A DNA stretch of 21,121 nt from Acidobacteriaceae bacterium (GTDB lineage Bacteria; Acidobacteriota; Terriglobia; Terriglobales; Acidobacteriaceae), in contig JASIJX010000021.1 of assembly GCA_030049955.1 (NCBI GenBank), forward strand, positions 1 through 21,121, given 5' to 3'. Shown here piece by piece: positions 9,008-15,639 of the stretch. The notes beneath the pieces were generated by a model. It ran no database searches. It was given only the letters and a program-made list of their open reading frames with translations, and was not told the origin of the DNA. Both the position numbers and the translations under genes were made by a program. Position 1 is the stretch's first letter. Each line of letters opens with the position of its first letter.

Positions 9008-9037
9008 AGTATCAGGGCCGGAAGGCGCGTATGTCAA
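9008..9037 (-). promoter_or_regulatory. Strong sigma70-type promoter for the small-RNA candidate
   Basis: On the minus strand a perfect -35 TTGACA (9037-9032) is followed by -10 TGATAC (17-base spacer) or GATACT (9013-9008, 18-base spacer). It points away from the GH120 gene stop at 9097 towards the terminator at 8832-8871, with no ORF start in between, so it most likely drives an RNA gene. Confidence 0.7.
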
Positions 9038-9096
9038 TCTTTTGAAGGCCTTTTCGGCCAGCGCGGAAAGGACAGCGGCTTACATCTGGATGCTGC

Positions 9097-11025
9097 TCAT
9101 CCGGCTTTAAGCACTCCGTTTCCTGGTTTTGATCCCAGATCCTGTCCGACCGGAAAGACTTTCACCAGCATTCTTCCGCCCTCCGGCCGTTCAAACGGGC
9201 CTGGAAACGGGTTTGCCGCATTGCGCAGCCGCCCTGTGAAGTCCCTGTCGATGCGAACCGGCGCGCCGTCGGCCCGTTCATACGGCAGCTGCGGAATTCG
9301 CGCCAGTCCAAGCCGCTCGCCGGTCACCAGCTCGCGCCGCCGGCCTCTTCCGACACCATCGGCCCAAGCGCCATCCAGCGCGATCGCAAGATACACGCCA
9401 TCGGTCTTTTCAACGATCTCGGCGCGCGGGTCGAAATCCGCGTCGCGAAGCGACGACGCTTCCAGCGTGCAGGGCGTTGCCCCTTTCAGAAAAACGTTTC
9501 CATCAAGCTGGTTCGGCATGCGCGTTACTGCAAACGCTGCCAGCGTTCCGTTCTGCGCGAACAGGTTATTGAAATACCGCATGTCGCCGCTGGGGTTGTC
9601 GTGGTATCCGGCCACCTCGGTCGAGTGCGGCTTCATGAATGGCGTCATGCGACCGTCATACTTGTTTAATTCCAGCCCTCCGCAGAAAAGGTTGTGCGCA
9701 AAAACGCCGCCCTGCGAATTGATGTGCTGCGACTTCTTCGACAGGAAAATATTATTGTCCACCACGAACGGCCCGTGATCGACCTCGAAGAACACTTCCT
9801 CCTCGTTGTCGTGGAACAGATTCCCCGCCACATGCGTCCCCTGCGCCATCCAGTCGAGCCAGAGTCCGCGATAGGCGCGGTAAATCCGGTTGTGGCTGAT
9901 CTCCACATCGATCGCCGCATGGAACTTGATGCCCGCGATCTCCGCGCCCGAGAACAGCCGCCGCACGTAAATATCGTGGATGGTGTTGCCGGTCACCGTG
10001 CTGAACACCGGGCCCAGGCTGCCCACGATCCCCGCCTGCTCGCAGTGGCAAACGGTATTGTTCCGCACGATGTGGTGGCCGATCTTCTCTTTGGACCACC
10101 CATTCTGCAACGCGCGCTCGATCGTCTTCACATAGCCTTGCGCGCTGTTTGCCGAAGTGTTGTCCCACTGGTCGCCGTACTTGCCCAGCGAAATTCCGCA
10201 GCAGATCGAGTGGCTGACGGTGTTCTCTTCGATAATCCAGCCCTTGCTCCAGTGCGGGCCGATGACGCCGATCTGTTCGGCTGTGGGCGGCGCCCACTGC
10301 GTTGCCGCCTGGCAAAGCTTGAACCCGCGCACTGTGATGTAGTCGATTCCGGTCTTCTCGGGATAGAACACCGTCCTGCGCACATTGATCTCGGCCAGCC
10401 GCTGGTTGGGATCGGCTCCACGGAACTGCGCCCAGATGGTCGTCGAGTTATCGTCCACGCGCGCAAACCACAGCGGCTCGCCATCGGATTTCTTCATCAC
10501 ATCATCGAGCGCCGCCGCCTCAGCCAGCCACTCGCCATCGAGATACACGGCGCCCGTGTGATGCACGCGGCCCAGGGGGTTGAACCAGTCGCCGTGGATT
10601 ACGTCGCCGTATGGATTGAAGCTACCGAAGAAGCTGTTGGGGATCGTCATCTTCCAGACATCGCCCACGGCATTACCCTCGACCCGCGTCCATCCCTTAA
10701 CCACTTCAGCGCCCGTAATGGTCACCTGCTCGCCCGGCGCAGCCCGGTAGACGATTCGATTGGCGTCGGATGTGCCCCCGCGCGGCGGCGAAATGCGCTC
10801 GCGGTAAACGCCTGCATGCACCGTAATGGAGTCGCCGGGATAAGCGCGCTCCGCCGCCGCAGAAATGGTTCGCAGCGGCCTGGAAGCCGAACCGTTATTC
10901 TTGTCATTGCCGGAAACAGAAACGTGAATCTCCCGCGCGTTTCTCGCCCTTTCGGCGAGCTTACGTTTTCTGAGCAGACTGTAGAGCGCAGGCAAAGATC
11001 CAACAAATTCTCTTCTCGTGATCAC
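9097..11025 (-). CDS. GH120-family beta-xylosidase-like glycosidase (right-handed beta-helix)
   Basis: This 642-residue protein is a right-handed parallel beta-helix protein. It opens with the usual EIHVSVSGNDKNNGSASRPL entry (about 32-51) and continues with PNSFFGSFNPYGD, FYPEKTGIDYITVRGF, QWAPPTAEQIGVIGPHWSKG and EIAGIKFHAAIDVEISHNRI. I recognise this series from the GH120 beta-xylosidase family. The two catalytic acids known there fall where expected: Asp391 in GLWLDW and Glu414 in VFFEVDHGP, 23 residues apart as in the characterised family member. The likely role is release of xylose from xylo-oligosaccharides outside or in the periplasm. The start is GTG at 11025, giving MITRREFVGS, a twin-arginine-like leader, but with a very short hydrophobic stretch. 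GAGGGAG lies 12 bases upstream, a rather long spacing. The frame runs on to 11865 only as a shadow of the opposite gene. Confidence 0.88.
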   Translation of the reverse strand: MITRREFVGSLPALYSLLRKRKLAERARNAREIHVSVSGNDKNNGSASRPLRTISAAAERAYPGDSITVHAGVYRERISPPRGGTSDANRIVYRAAPGEQVTITGAEVVKGWTRVEGNAVGDVWKMTIPNSFFGSFNPYGDVIHGDWFNPLGRVHHTGAVYLDGEWLAEAAALDDVMKKSDGEPLWFARVDDNSTTIWAQFRGADPNQRLAEINVRRTVFYPEKTGIDYITVRGFKLCQAATQWAPPTAEQIGVIGPHWSKGWIIEENTVSHSICCGISLGKYGDQWDNTSANSAQGYVKTIERALQNGWSKEKIGHHIVRNNTVCHCEQAGIVGSLGPVFSTVTGNTIHDIYVRRLFSGAEIAGIKFHAAIDVEISHNRIYRAYRGLWLDWMAQGTHVAGNLFHDNEEEVFFEVDHGPFVVDNNIFLSKKSQHINSQGGVFAHNLFCGGLELNKYDGRMTPFMKPHSTEVAGYHDNPSGDMRYFNNLFAQNGTLAAFAVTRMPNQLDGNVFLKGATPCTLEASSLRDADFDPRAEIVEKTDGVYLAIALDGAWADGVGRGRRRELVTGERLGLARIPQLPYERADGAPVRIDRDFTGRLRNAANPFPGPFERPEGGRMLVKVFPVGQDLGSKPGNGVLKAG

Positions 11026-11151
11026 CTTGTCATTTTTCTCCCTCAGAATTCTAGGGCACCGCGCTCGCACCAATTCGGATCGAAACCTGTTGCGCACCGC
11101 CGCCTGCCGATTTATCGTTATTTCGCTCCAAAGAACCCGAGGAACTTCCCG

Positions 11152-12084
11152 ATGCGAGCCAGAGTCTTCGCCATCACCTTCGCCGCCGCTTTCGCTGCAA
11201 CCGCCATCTGTGCGCAGTCCGCACCGCAGCGCCCCAAGATCACCGGCATCTCCCACATTGCCGTCTACACCTCCGACCCCGCGGCCACCGATCACTACTA
11301 TGCAGACATCGTCGGCGCAGCAAAGCTGCCCGATCCCGAAGATGCGCGTGGCGTCCGCTACGCCCTCAGTTCCACGCAGTTCATCGAGGTGTTGCCGCTG
11401 CCGGCCGACGCCAGTGTCAACCGCCTCGACCACACTGCCTGGAACGTCGACAGTGCCGAAGCGATGCGCCGCTACCTCGCCGCCAAAGGCTGGCAGACGC
11501 CGTCCCGCGTCACGCGCGGCGCCGATGGCAGCCGTTGGTTCGAAGTCCGCGACCCCGAAGGCAACCGCGTACAGTTCGTCCAGCCGCCCGCGCATCCCCG
11601 TGCCATTGACGCGCCCAACGCCGTCGGCAATCACATCATCCACATTGGCTTCATGGTCCACAGCCGCGCCGCCGAGGACGCCTTTTACCGCGACCTGCTC
11701 GGCTTCCGCCCGTACTGGTGGGGCGGCCACACCGAGGCCGCGCTCGACTGGGTAAGCCAGCAGGCGCCCGACGGCCACGACTGGCTGGAGTACATGCTCG
11801 CTGCCGGACCCGGGTCTGGAATTCCGGCCGGCATGACGCAAAAGCAACTCGGCGTCCTGGACCACCTTTCAATCGGCGAGGTCTCCGTCCCGGACGCTTA
11901 CAAGGAACTCGCTGCTCGCAACCGGCTCACCGGCCGCCACGACCCCGCGCCCAAGATCGGCCGCGACGGCAAGTATCAGTTCAACCTCTACGATCCCGAC
12001 GGAATACGCCTCGAGCTGATGAACTTCCACGCCACCGACAAGCCCTGTTGCTCGCCGTTCACAGCCGCCGACCCGGCCGAGTAG
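11152..12084 (+). CDS. Secreted two-domain VOC (glyoxalase/dioxygenase-fold) protein
   Basis: This 310-residue protein has a signal peptide (RVFAITFAAAFAATAICAQS) and then two vicinal-oxygen-chelate domains. Domain 1 (about 28-150) opens with ITGISHIAVYTSDPAATDHYY and ends with WFEVRDPEGNRVQFVQ. Domain 2 (about 160-295) has HIIHIGFMVHSRAAEDAFY, HDWLEYMLAAG, LDHLSIGEV and LYDPDGIRLELMNF. Domain 2 keeps the His and Glu positions (HIGF, LEYM, DHLS, RLELM) typical of metal binding in the fold. In domain 1 the last acidic position reads VQFV, so that half may be degenerate. An exported glyoxalase I or extradiol dioxygenase is possible; the substrate is unknown. The ATG at 11152 has GAGGAA at 11139-11144. 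The gene is divergent from the GH120 gene, with 126 bases between starts. Confidence 0.82.
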   Translation: MRARVFAITFAAAFAATAICAQSAPQRPKITGISHIAVYTSDPAATDHYYADIVGAAKLPDPEDARGVRYALSSTQFIEVLPLPADASVNRLDHTAWNVDSAEAMRRYLAAKGWQTPSRVTRGADGSRWFEVRDPEGNRVQFVQPPAHPRAIDAPNAVGNHIIHIGFMVHSRAAEDAFYRDLLGFRPYWWGGHTEAALDWVSQQAPDGHDWLEYMLAAGPGSGIPAGMTQKQLGVLDHLSIGEVSVPDAYKELAARNRLTGRHDPAPKIGRDGKYQFNLYDPDGIRLELMNFHATDKPCCSPFTAADPAE

Positions 12085-12121
12085 CAGCACGACACATACT
12101 CCCTCCGCTGGACTGTCGCTC

Positions 12122-12150
12122 TTGACAATTTGAATCCGCCGGGTGATTCT
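12122..12150 (+). promoter_or_regulatory. Sigma70-like promoter of the cys operon leader
   Basis: A perfect -35 TTGACA (12122-12127) is followed by a 17-base spacer and a weak -10 GATTCT (12145-12150). The transcript start should fall about 7 bases later, at 12157-12158, which is the ATG of the polycysteine ORF. That predicts a leaderless mRNA. The promoter starts 37 bases after the VOC gene stop. Confidence 0.65.
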
Positions 12151-12157
12151 AAAAGAG

Positions 12158-12235
12158 ATGCGATTCTGTATGCTAGCCATGGCCTGTTGTTGCGCATGTT
12201 GTATGCGCCCCAACGGCTGTGAGCTTTGTGTCTGA
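12158..12235 (+). CDS. Polycysteine leader peptide, 25 aa, probably leaderless
   Basis: A 25-codon ORF from ATG to TGA encodes eight Cys (residues 4, 10, 11, 12, 14, 15, 21 and 24), with the core [17 protein letters not shown]. It ends 112 bases before cysD, the first gene of cysteine biosynthesis here. The ATG lies 7 bases after the -10 and has no usable Shine-Dalgarno (only AAAAGAG directly abutting it), so translation is probably leaderless. Leaderless polycysteine ORFs that act as cysteine-responsive attenuators are described in mycobacteria; this one has the same design in a different phylum. The peptide itself is probably not functional: the signal is ribosome stalling at Cys codons 12185-12202. 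The codon run lies inside a hairpin (12182-12217), and downstream sequence can form exclusive antiterminator and terminator structures. Confidence 0.75.
   Translation: MRFCMLAMACCCACCMRPNGCELCV
12182..12217 (+). promoter_or_regulatory. Leader hairpin covering the Cys codon run (1:2 structure)
   Basis: The inner stem GCGCAT (12192-12197) pairs with ATGCGC (12203-12208). It extends outward through GTTG (12186-12189) with CAAC (12211-12214) and GCC (12182-12184) with GGC (12215-12217), with a small TT/CC internal loop and a bulged T. It overlaps exactly the Cys codons, so a stalled ribosome would melt it and free 12214 onward. Confidence 0.6.
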
Positions 12236-12283
12236 CGGGATCGAGCAACTTCGCACGGTTTTCCTCCTCCAAGCCCACCGCCG
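12214..12283 (+). promoter_or_regulatory. Candidate antiterminator pairing in the cys leader (2:3 structure)
   Basis: Bases 12214-12226 (CGGCTGTGAGCTT) can pair without bulges with 12271-12283 (AAGCCCACCGCCG): 11 of 13 positions match, with two mismatches. This consumes the complete 5' arm of the terminator at 12271-12303 and also the 3' arm of the leader hairpin, so the three structures exclude each other in the classical attenuator manner. A ribosome finishing at the TGA (12233) would cover 12214-12226 and block it. Confidence 0.6.
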
Positions 12284-12310
12284 AACTCCGGCGCGTGGGT
12301 TTTCTGTTTT
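12271..12310 (+). terminator. Attenuator terminator before cysD (3:4 structure)
   Basis: CCCACCGCCG (12274-12283) pairs with CGGCG-C-GTGGG (12289-12299). This is ten pairs with one bulged C and a 5-base loop, extended by AAG/TTT at the base. It runs into TTTTCTGTTTT (12300-12310). No gene ends here: it lies between the polycysteine leader and cysD (ATG 12348), which marks it as an attenuator and not an end-of-operon terminator. Confidence 0.8.
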
Positions 12311-12347
12311 CAGCGCCAAAATCTACGCATTTGAAGGGCCAACGGAA

Positions 12348-13289
12348 ATGCCATCCGCAGATATTGCTGAAATCCCGGCGCAGCAGGTAGCACCGCCGCT
12401 CAGCCACCTGAAGCAGCTTGAGGCCGAAAGCATCCACATCTTCCGCGAGGTCGCGTCCGAGTTCGAAAAGCCGGTGATGCTGTACTCGATCGGCAAAGAC
12501 TCCTCGGTGATGCTGCGGCTGGCGCAGAAGGCGTTTTATCCCGCGCCAATACCGTTTCCGCTGCTTCACGTGGATACGGGATACAAATTCCGCGAAATGC
12601 TGGAATTTCGCGACAACTACACCCGCGAGCTTGGACTGGAACTGCTGGTTTGGCGCAATGAGGCCGCGCTCGCCGATGGCGCGAATCCCGTGGCGCTGGG
12701 CACGCAGCGCTGCTGCGGGCTGCTGAAGACGCGAGCTTTGCTCGACGCGCTGCGCCACTACGGATTTGACGCGGCCTTCGGTGGGGCGCGACGCGACGAG
12801 GAGAAATCGCGCGCTAAGGAGCGCATCTATTCCTTCCGCGACCGCGCCGGACAGTGGGATCCCAAGGCCCAGCGGCCCGAGCTGTGGAACATCTACAACT
12901 CGCGCCTTGGGCCGGGCGAGAGCATCCGCGTCTTTCCGCTCTCGAATTGGACCGAGCTGGACATCTGGCACTACATCCACGTCGAAAACATCCCGATTGT
13001 GCCGCTGTACTTCGCCAGAGAGCGGCGGATGCTGGTGCGCGGCGACAGTCTCATTCCCGTCGAGCAGTCTTTTGTGCAGGGCCTTCCCGGCGAAGAACAG
13101 ATGGTGCGTTGCCGGCTCCGTTCCCTCGGATGCAGCCCGTGTACTGGCGCTATTCGCTCAGACGCCGACACGCTGCCGAAGATCATCGCGGAGCTGATCT
13201 CGTTCCGCTCGTCGGAGCGCGCCAACCGCATTATTGACCACGACCAGGACGGCTCCATGGAGATCAAGAAGCGCGAGGGGTATTTCTGA
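12348..13289 (+). CDS. cysD: Sulfate adenylyltransferase subunit 2
   Basis: This 313-residue PP-loop ATP pyrophosphatase makes adenosine 5'-phosphosulfate (APS) from sulfate and ATP, working with the GTPase CysN in the cytoplasm. It carries the PP-loop [11 protein letters not shown] (46-56), [44 protein letters not shown], the CysD signature [10 protein letters not shown] and the terminal KKREGYF. The family is usually about 300 residues. ATG 12348 was chosen because it gives the normal length and has GAAGGG 9-14 bases upstream; the frame continues back to a GTG at 12219 that overlaps the leader ORF and terminator and is unlikely to be used. It overlaps cysN by one base (TGATG), so the two are translationally coupled. 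Its expression should depend on the polycysteine attenuator just upstream. Confidence 0.97.
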   Translation: MPSADIAEIPAQQVAPPLSHLKQLEAESIHIFREVASEFEKPVMLYSIGKDSSVMLRLAQKAFYPAPIPFPLLHVDTGYKFREMLEFRDNYTRELGLELLVWRNEAALADGANPVALGTQRCCGLLKTRALLDALRHYGFDAAFGGARRDEEKSRAKERIYSFRDRAGQWDPKAQRPELWNIYNSRLGPGESIRVFPLSNWTELDIWHYIHVENIPIVPLYFARERRMLVRGDSLIPVEQSFVQGLPGEEQMVRCRLRSLGCSPCTGAIRSDADTLPKIIAELISFRSSERANRIIDHDQDGSMEIKKREGYF

Positions 13290-14926
13290 TGGCAATCATG
13301 CAGACACTCGACGACCAGTCCGCATTTGCGATTGAGGAATTCCTCGCCGCCGAGCAGAAAAAGGACCTGTTGCGCTTTTCGACGGCGGGAAGTGTCGATG
13401 ACGGCAAGTCCACGCTGATCGGGCGCCTGCTGTACGACTCGCGAAACGTGTACGAGGATCACGTGCGCGCCGTCACGCGGACAGCCGGGGGCGCGGCTTC
13501 GTCGGCGATTGACTTCGCGCTGTTGACCGACGGCTTGCGCGCCGAGCGCGAGCAGGGCATCACGATTGATGTGGCCTACCGATACTTCTCGACTACCCGG
13601 CGCAAATTCATCATCGCCGACACTCCTGGCCACGAGCAGTACACGCGCAACATGGCCACGGGAGCCTCGACCGCCGATTTAGCAATCATTCTGGTCGACG
13701 CGCGCAAGGGGATTCTGCGGCAGTCGAAGCGTCACGCTTACATTGCCGCGCTGCTGGGCATTCCGCGGGTGGTAGCGGCCATCAATAAGATGGACCTGGT
13801 CGGTTACGACGAAGGCGTGTTTCGCCAGTTGAGCAGGGACTTTGCCGAACTTGCCGCGCGCGTGGGGCTGCAGGGCGTTGAGACCATTCCGATCAGCGCG
13901 CTTGAAGGCGACAATGTCGTTCACCGCAGCGCGCGCATGACCTGGTACGCGGGGCCGTCGCTGCTGGAACACCTGGAGAGCGTGGAACTGGCCAGTTCCA
14001 ATATCCACGCGGCTTTCCGTATGCCGGTACAGCGCGTCATCCGCCCGCACCAGAATTTTCGTGGCTTCGCGGGACAAATTGCCGCGGGGACCGTGCGCCG
14101 GGGCGACTACATCGTGGCGCTGCCCTCGGGCCGCAAGTCGCGGGTGGAAAGCATCGTAACATTCGACGGCAACCTCGAAGCCGCTTCTGCTCCGCTCTCC
14201 GTAACCCTGACTCTGGCCGACGAGCTGGACATCAGCCGCGGGGACTTGATCGCCTCGGCCGATGCGCCGCCCACGGTAACGAACCACTTTGAGGCGTCAG
14301 TCGTCTGGCTAGATGCGCAGCCGCTGGCGGTTGGCCGTCGCTATCTGCTCAAGCACGCCAGCCACATCGTTCCGGCGCGGGTTCGATCCATTCCACACAA
14401 AATCGACATTCAGACGCTCGATGCGCAGCCCGCCAACGACCTGGAGATGAACGGCATCGGCTTAATCGAAGTCGAGACCGACCGCCCCATTGTTGCTGAT
14501 CTCTACGACGAGAGCCGCGTGACCGGCAGTTTCATTCTGATCGACCCGGCGAGCAACGCGACGATTGGCGCGGGCCTGATCCGAAACATGACTCGAAAGG
14601 TGATGAGCGCGGTCCACTCGCGCCGCCCATATCCGGATCCAGATGCGGGTCCAGATGCGGGTCCGCGCATCGTGCTCGCCGCGCGGCCGCTCATCGAATC
14701 ACTGGAGCAGCAGCTCCTCGACCTTGACTACCCGGTCGTGCGCACGCGCGTACAGGACCCGAGCATCTGGCGTGCTTTGCATGAGGCGGGCGTCGTCGTG
14801 CTGGTGGAAACTGACCAGCCTGCGCACATTGTCTCGAAAGACTTTGTTCCCGAGCCGGTGGCTGCCAGTTCAGCCGACGCGCTGCTGGCGGCTCTCGAAG
14901 TTTTTACTCGAAAGGACCGAGCATGA
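13289..14926 (+). CDS. cysN: Sulfate adenylyltransferase subunit 1 (GTPase), with degenerate C-terminal domain
   Basis: This 545-residue protein is the GTPase subunit that drives APS synthesis with CysD. The EF-Tu-like G domain has GSVDDGKS (34-41), DTPGH (111-115) and NKMD (166-169), then two beta-barrel domains to about 440. Stand-alone CysN is about 475 residues and CysNC fusions about 630, so the length is intermediate. After a linker made of a repeated Pro-Asp-Ala-Gly unit (about 449-459) comes a ~85-residue tail (RIVLAARPLIESLEQQLLDL, then EAGVVVLVETDQP). Its pattern recalls the APS kinase CysC but lacks the GxxGxGKS P-loop, so kinase activity is not expected. That relationship is an inference. 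It overlaps cysD by one base and cysH by four (ATGA). Confidence 0.95.
   Translation: MAIMQTLDDQSAFAIEEFLAAEQKKDLLRFSTAGSVDDGKSTLIGRLLYDSRNVYEDHVRAVTRTAGGAASSAIDFALLTDGLRAEREQGITIDVAYRYFSTTRRKFIIADTPGHEQYTRNMATGASTADLAIILVDARKGILRQSKRHAYIAALLGIPRVVAAINKMDLVGYDEGVFRQLSRDFAELAARVGLQGVETIPISALEGDNVVHRSARMTWYAGPSLLEHLESVELASSNIHAAFRMPVQRVIRPHQNFRGFAGQIAAGTVRRGDYIVALPSGRKSRVESIVTFDGNLEAASAPLSVTLTLADELDISRGDLIASADAPPTVTNHFEASVVWLDAQPLAVGRRYLLKHASHIVPARVRSIPHKIDIQTLDAQPANDLEMNGIGLIEVETDRPIVADLYDESRVTGSFILIDPASNATIGAGLIRNMTRKVMSAVHSRRPYPDPDAGPDAGPRIVLAARPLIESLEQQLLDLDYPVVRTRVQDPSIWRALHEAGVVVLVETDQPAHIVSKDFVPEPVAASSADALLAALEVFTRKDRA
14638..14661 (+). repeat. 12-bp tandem duplication in the cysN linker
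   Basis: Two exact copies of TCCAGATGCGGG (14638-14649 and 14650-14661) encode the repeated Pro-Asp-Ala-Gly of the linker between the CysN core and its C-terminal domain. The unit is in frame and could change copy number by slippage without frameshift. Confidence 0.8.
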
Positions 14927-15633
14927 GTACAGAAACCCTCGTTTCCCGCGACCTGGATGAAAAAATCGAGTCTGCAAAGGCCCTCGTGCGCGAAGAATTG
15001 CGCACGAGCGGCAGCGATTCCTGCCTCACCAACAGCTTCCAGGCCGAGGACATGGTGGTGCTGCACATGGTGCGCGAGATTGCGCCGGACATCCCGGTGC
15101 TGTTTCTCGATACGGGTTACCACTTCGCTGCAGTCTATGAATACCGTACCCGCATGACGGCGGAATGGAAGCTGAACCTGAAGAACGTGCTGCCCAGGCA
15201 GACAGTTGCCGAGCAGGAGGCGGAGTTTGGGATTCTGAACCAGGTCGCCCCCGACCGTTGCTGCGCGCTGCGCAAAGTGGGACCGCTATTTGACGCGCTC
15301 GAGCCCTATAGCGCGTGGTTCACCGGGCTTCGCCGCCAGCAGGCAAAGACCCGCGCTACTCTTCAGCCGGTGGAGAGCTTTGCGTTGCCGAGCGGCAAGC
15401 TGTTGCGCAAGCTGAGCCCACTGGCCGAATGGCATACGCGCGATGTGTGGCAGTATGCCGAGCGGCACGGAATTCCGCTGCTGCCGTTGTATCAGCTCGG
15501 CTACTCGAGCATTGGCTGCGAGCCGTGTACAAGCCTGCCGACGGGAAATGATCCACGCTCGGGCCGCTGGGGCGGGGCCAAGGTGGAGTGCGGCATTCAT
15601 ATTCAGGCGGTTGCAGGCACGGAGAGCCATTAG
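14923..15633 (+). CDS. cysH: Adenylylsulfate (APS) reductase, [4Fe-4S] type
   Basis: This 236-residue cytoplasmic enzyme reduces APS to sulfite with thioredoxin or a similar donor. It has the PP-loop-derived fold (SFQAEDMVVLHM, LFLDTGYHF). It has both cysteine pairs that bind an iron-sulfur cluster in APS reductases: Cys113-Cys114 in DRCCALRK and Cys199/Cys202 in GCEPCT. The catalytic Cys223 is in KVECGIH. The paired cysteines distinguish APS reductases from the cluster-free PAPS reductases of enteric bacteria, and this fits the lack of an intact CysC kinase in the operon. The ATG overlaps the cysN stop (ATGA). The next gene starts 6 bases after its stop, so it is the third gene of the sulfate-assimilation operon. 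Confidence 0.95.
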   Translation: MSTETLVSRDLDEKIESAKALVREELRTSGSDSCLTNSFQAEDMVVLHMVREIAPDIPVLFLDTGYHFAAVYEYRTRMTAEWKLNLKNVLPRQTVAEQEAEFGILNQVAPDRCCALRKVGPLFDALEPYSAWFTGLRRQQAKTRATLQPVESFALPSGKLLRKLSPLAEWHTRDVWQYAERHGIPLLPLYQLGYSSIGCEPCTSLPTGNDPRSGRWGGAKVECGIHIQAVAGTESH

Positions 15634-15639
15634 AGCGCA

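Noticed and set aside
9694..11151. Long plus-strand frame upstream of the VOC protein
   Set aside because: It is the shadow of the GH120 gene on the other strand; the VOC signal peptide and its ribosome binding site start at 11152.
11026..11865. Upstream in-frame extension of the GH120 gene (would give 922 residues)
   Set aside because: The extension is antisense to the VOC gene, low-complexity, and has no start signal; family similarity begins just after the GTG at 11025.
12219..12347. Longer CysD start at a GTG inside the polycysteine ORF
   Set aside because: It would add 43 non-family residues and run through the leader ORF end and terminator hairpin; ATG 12348 gives the normal CysD length.
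11988..12980. 330-codon minus-strand frame over the cys leader and cysD
   Set aside because: It is antisense to clearly conserved CysD and VOC coding sequence and has no recognisable domain or start site.
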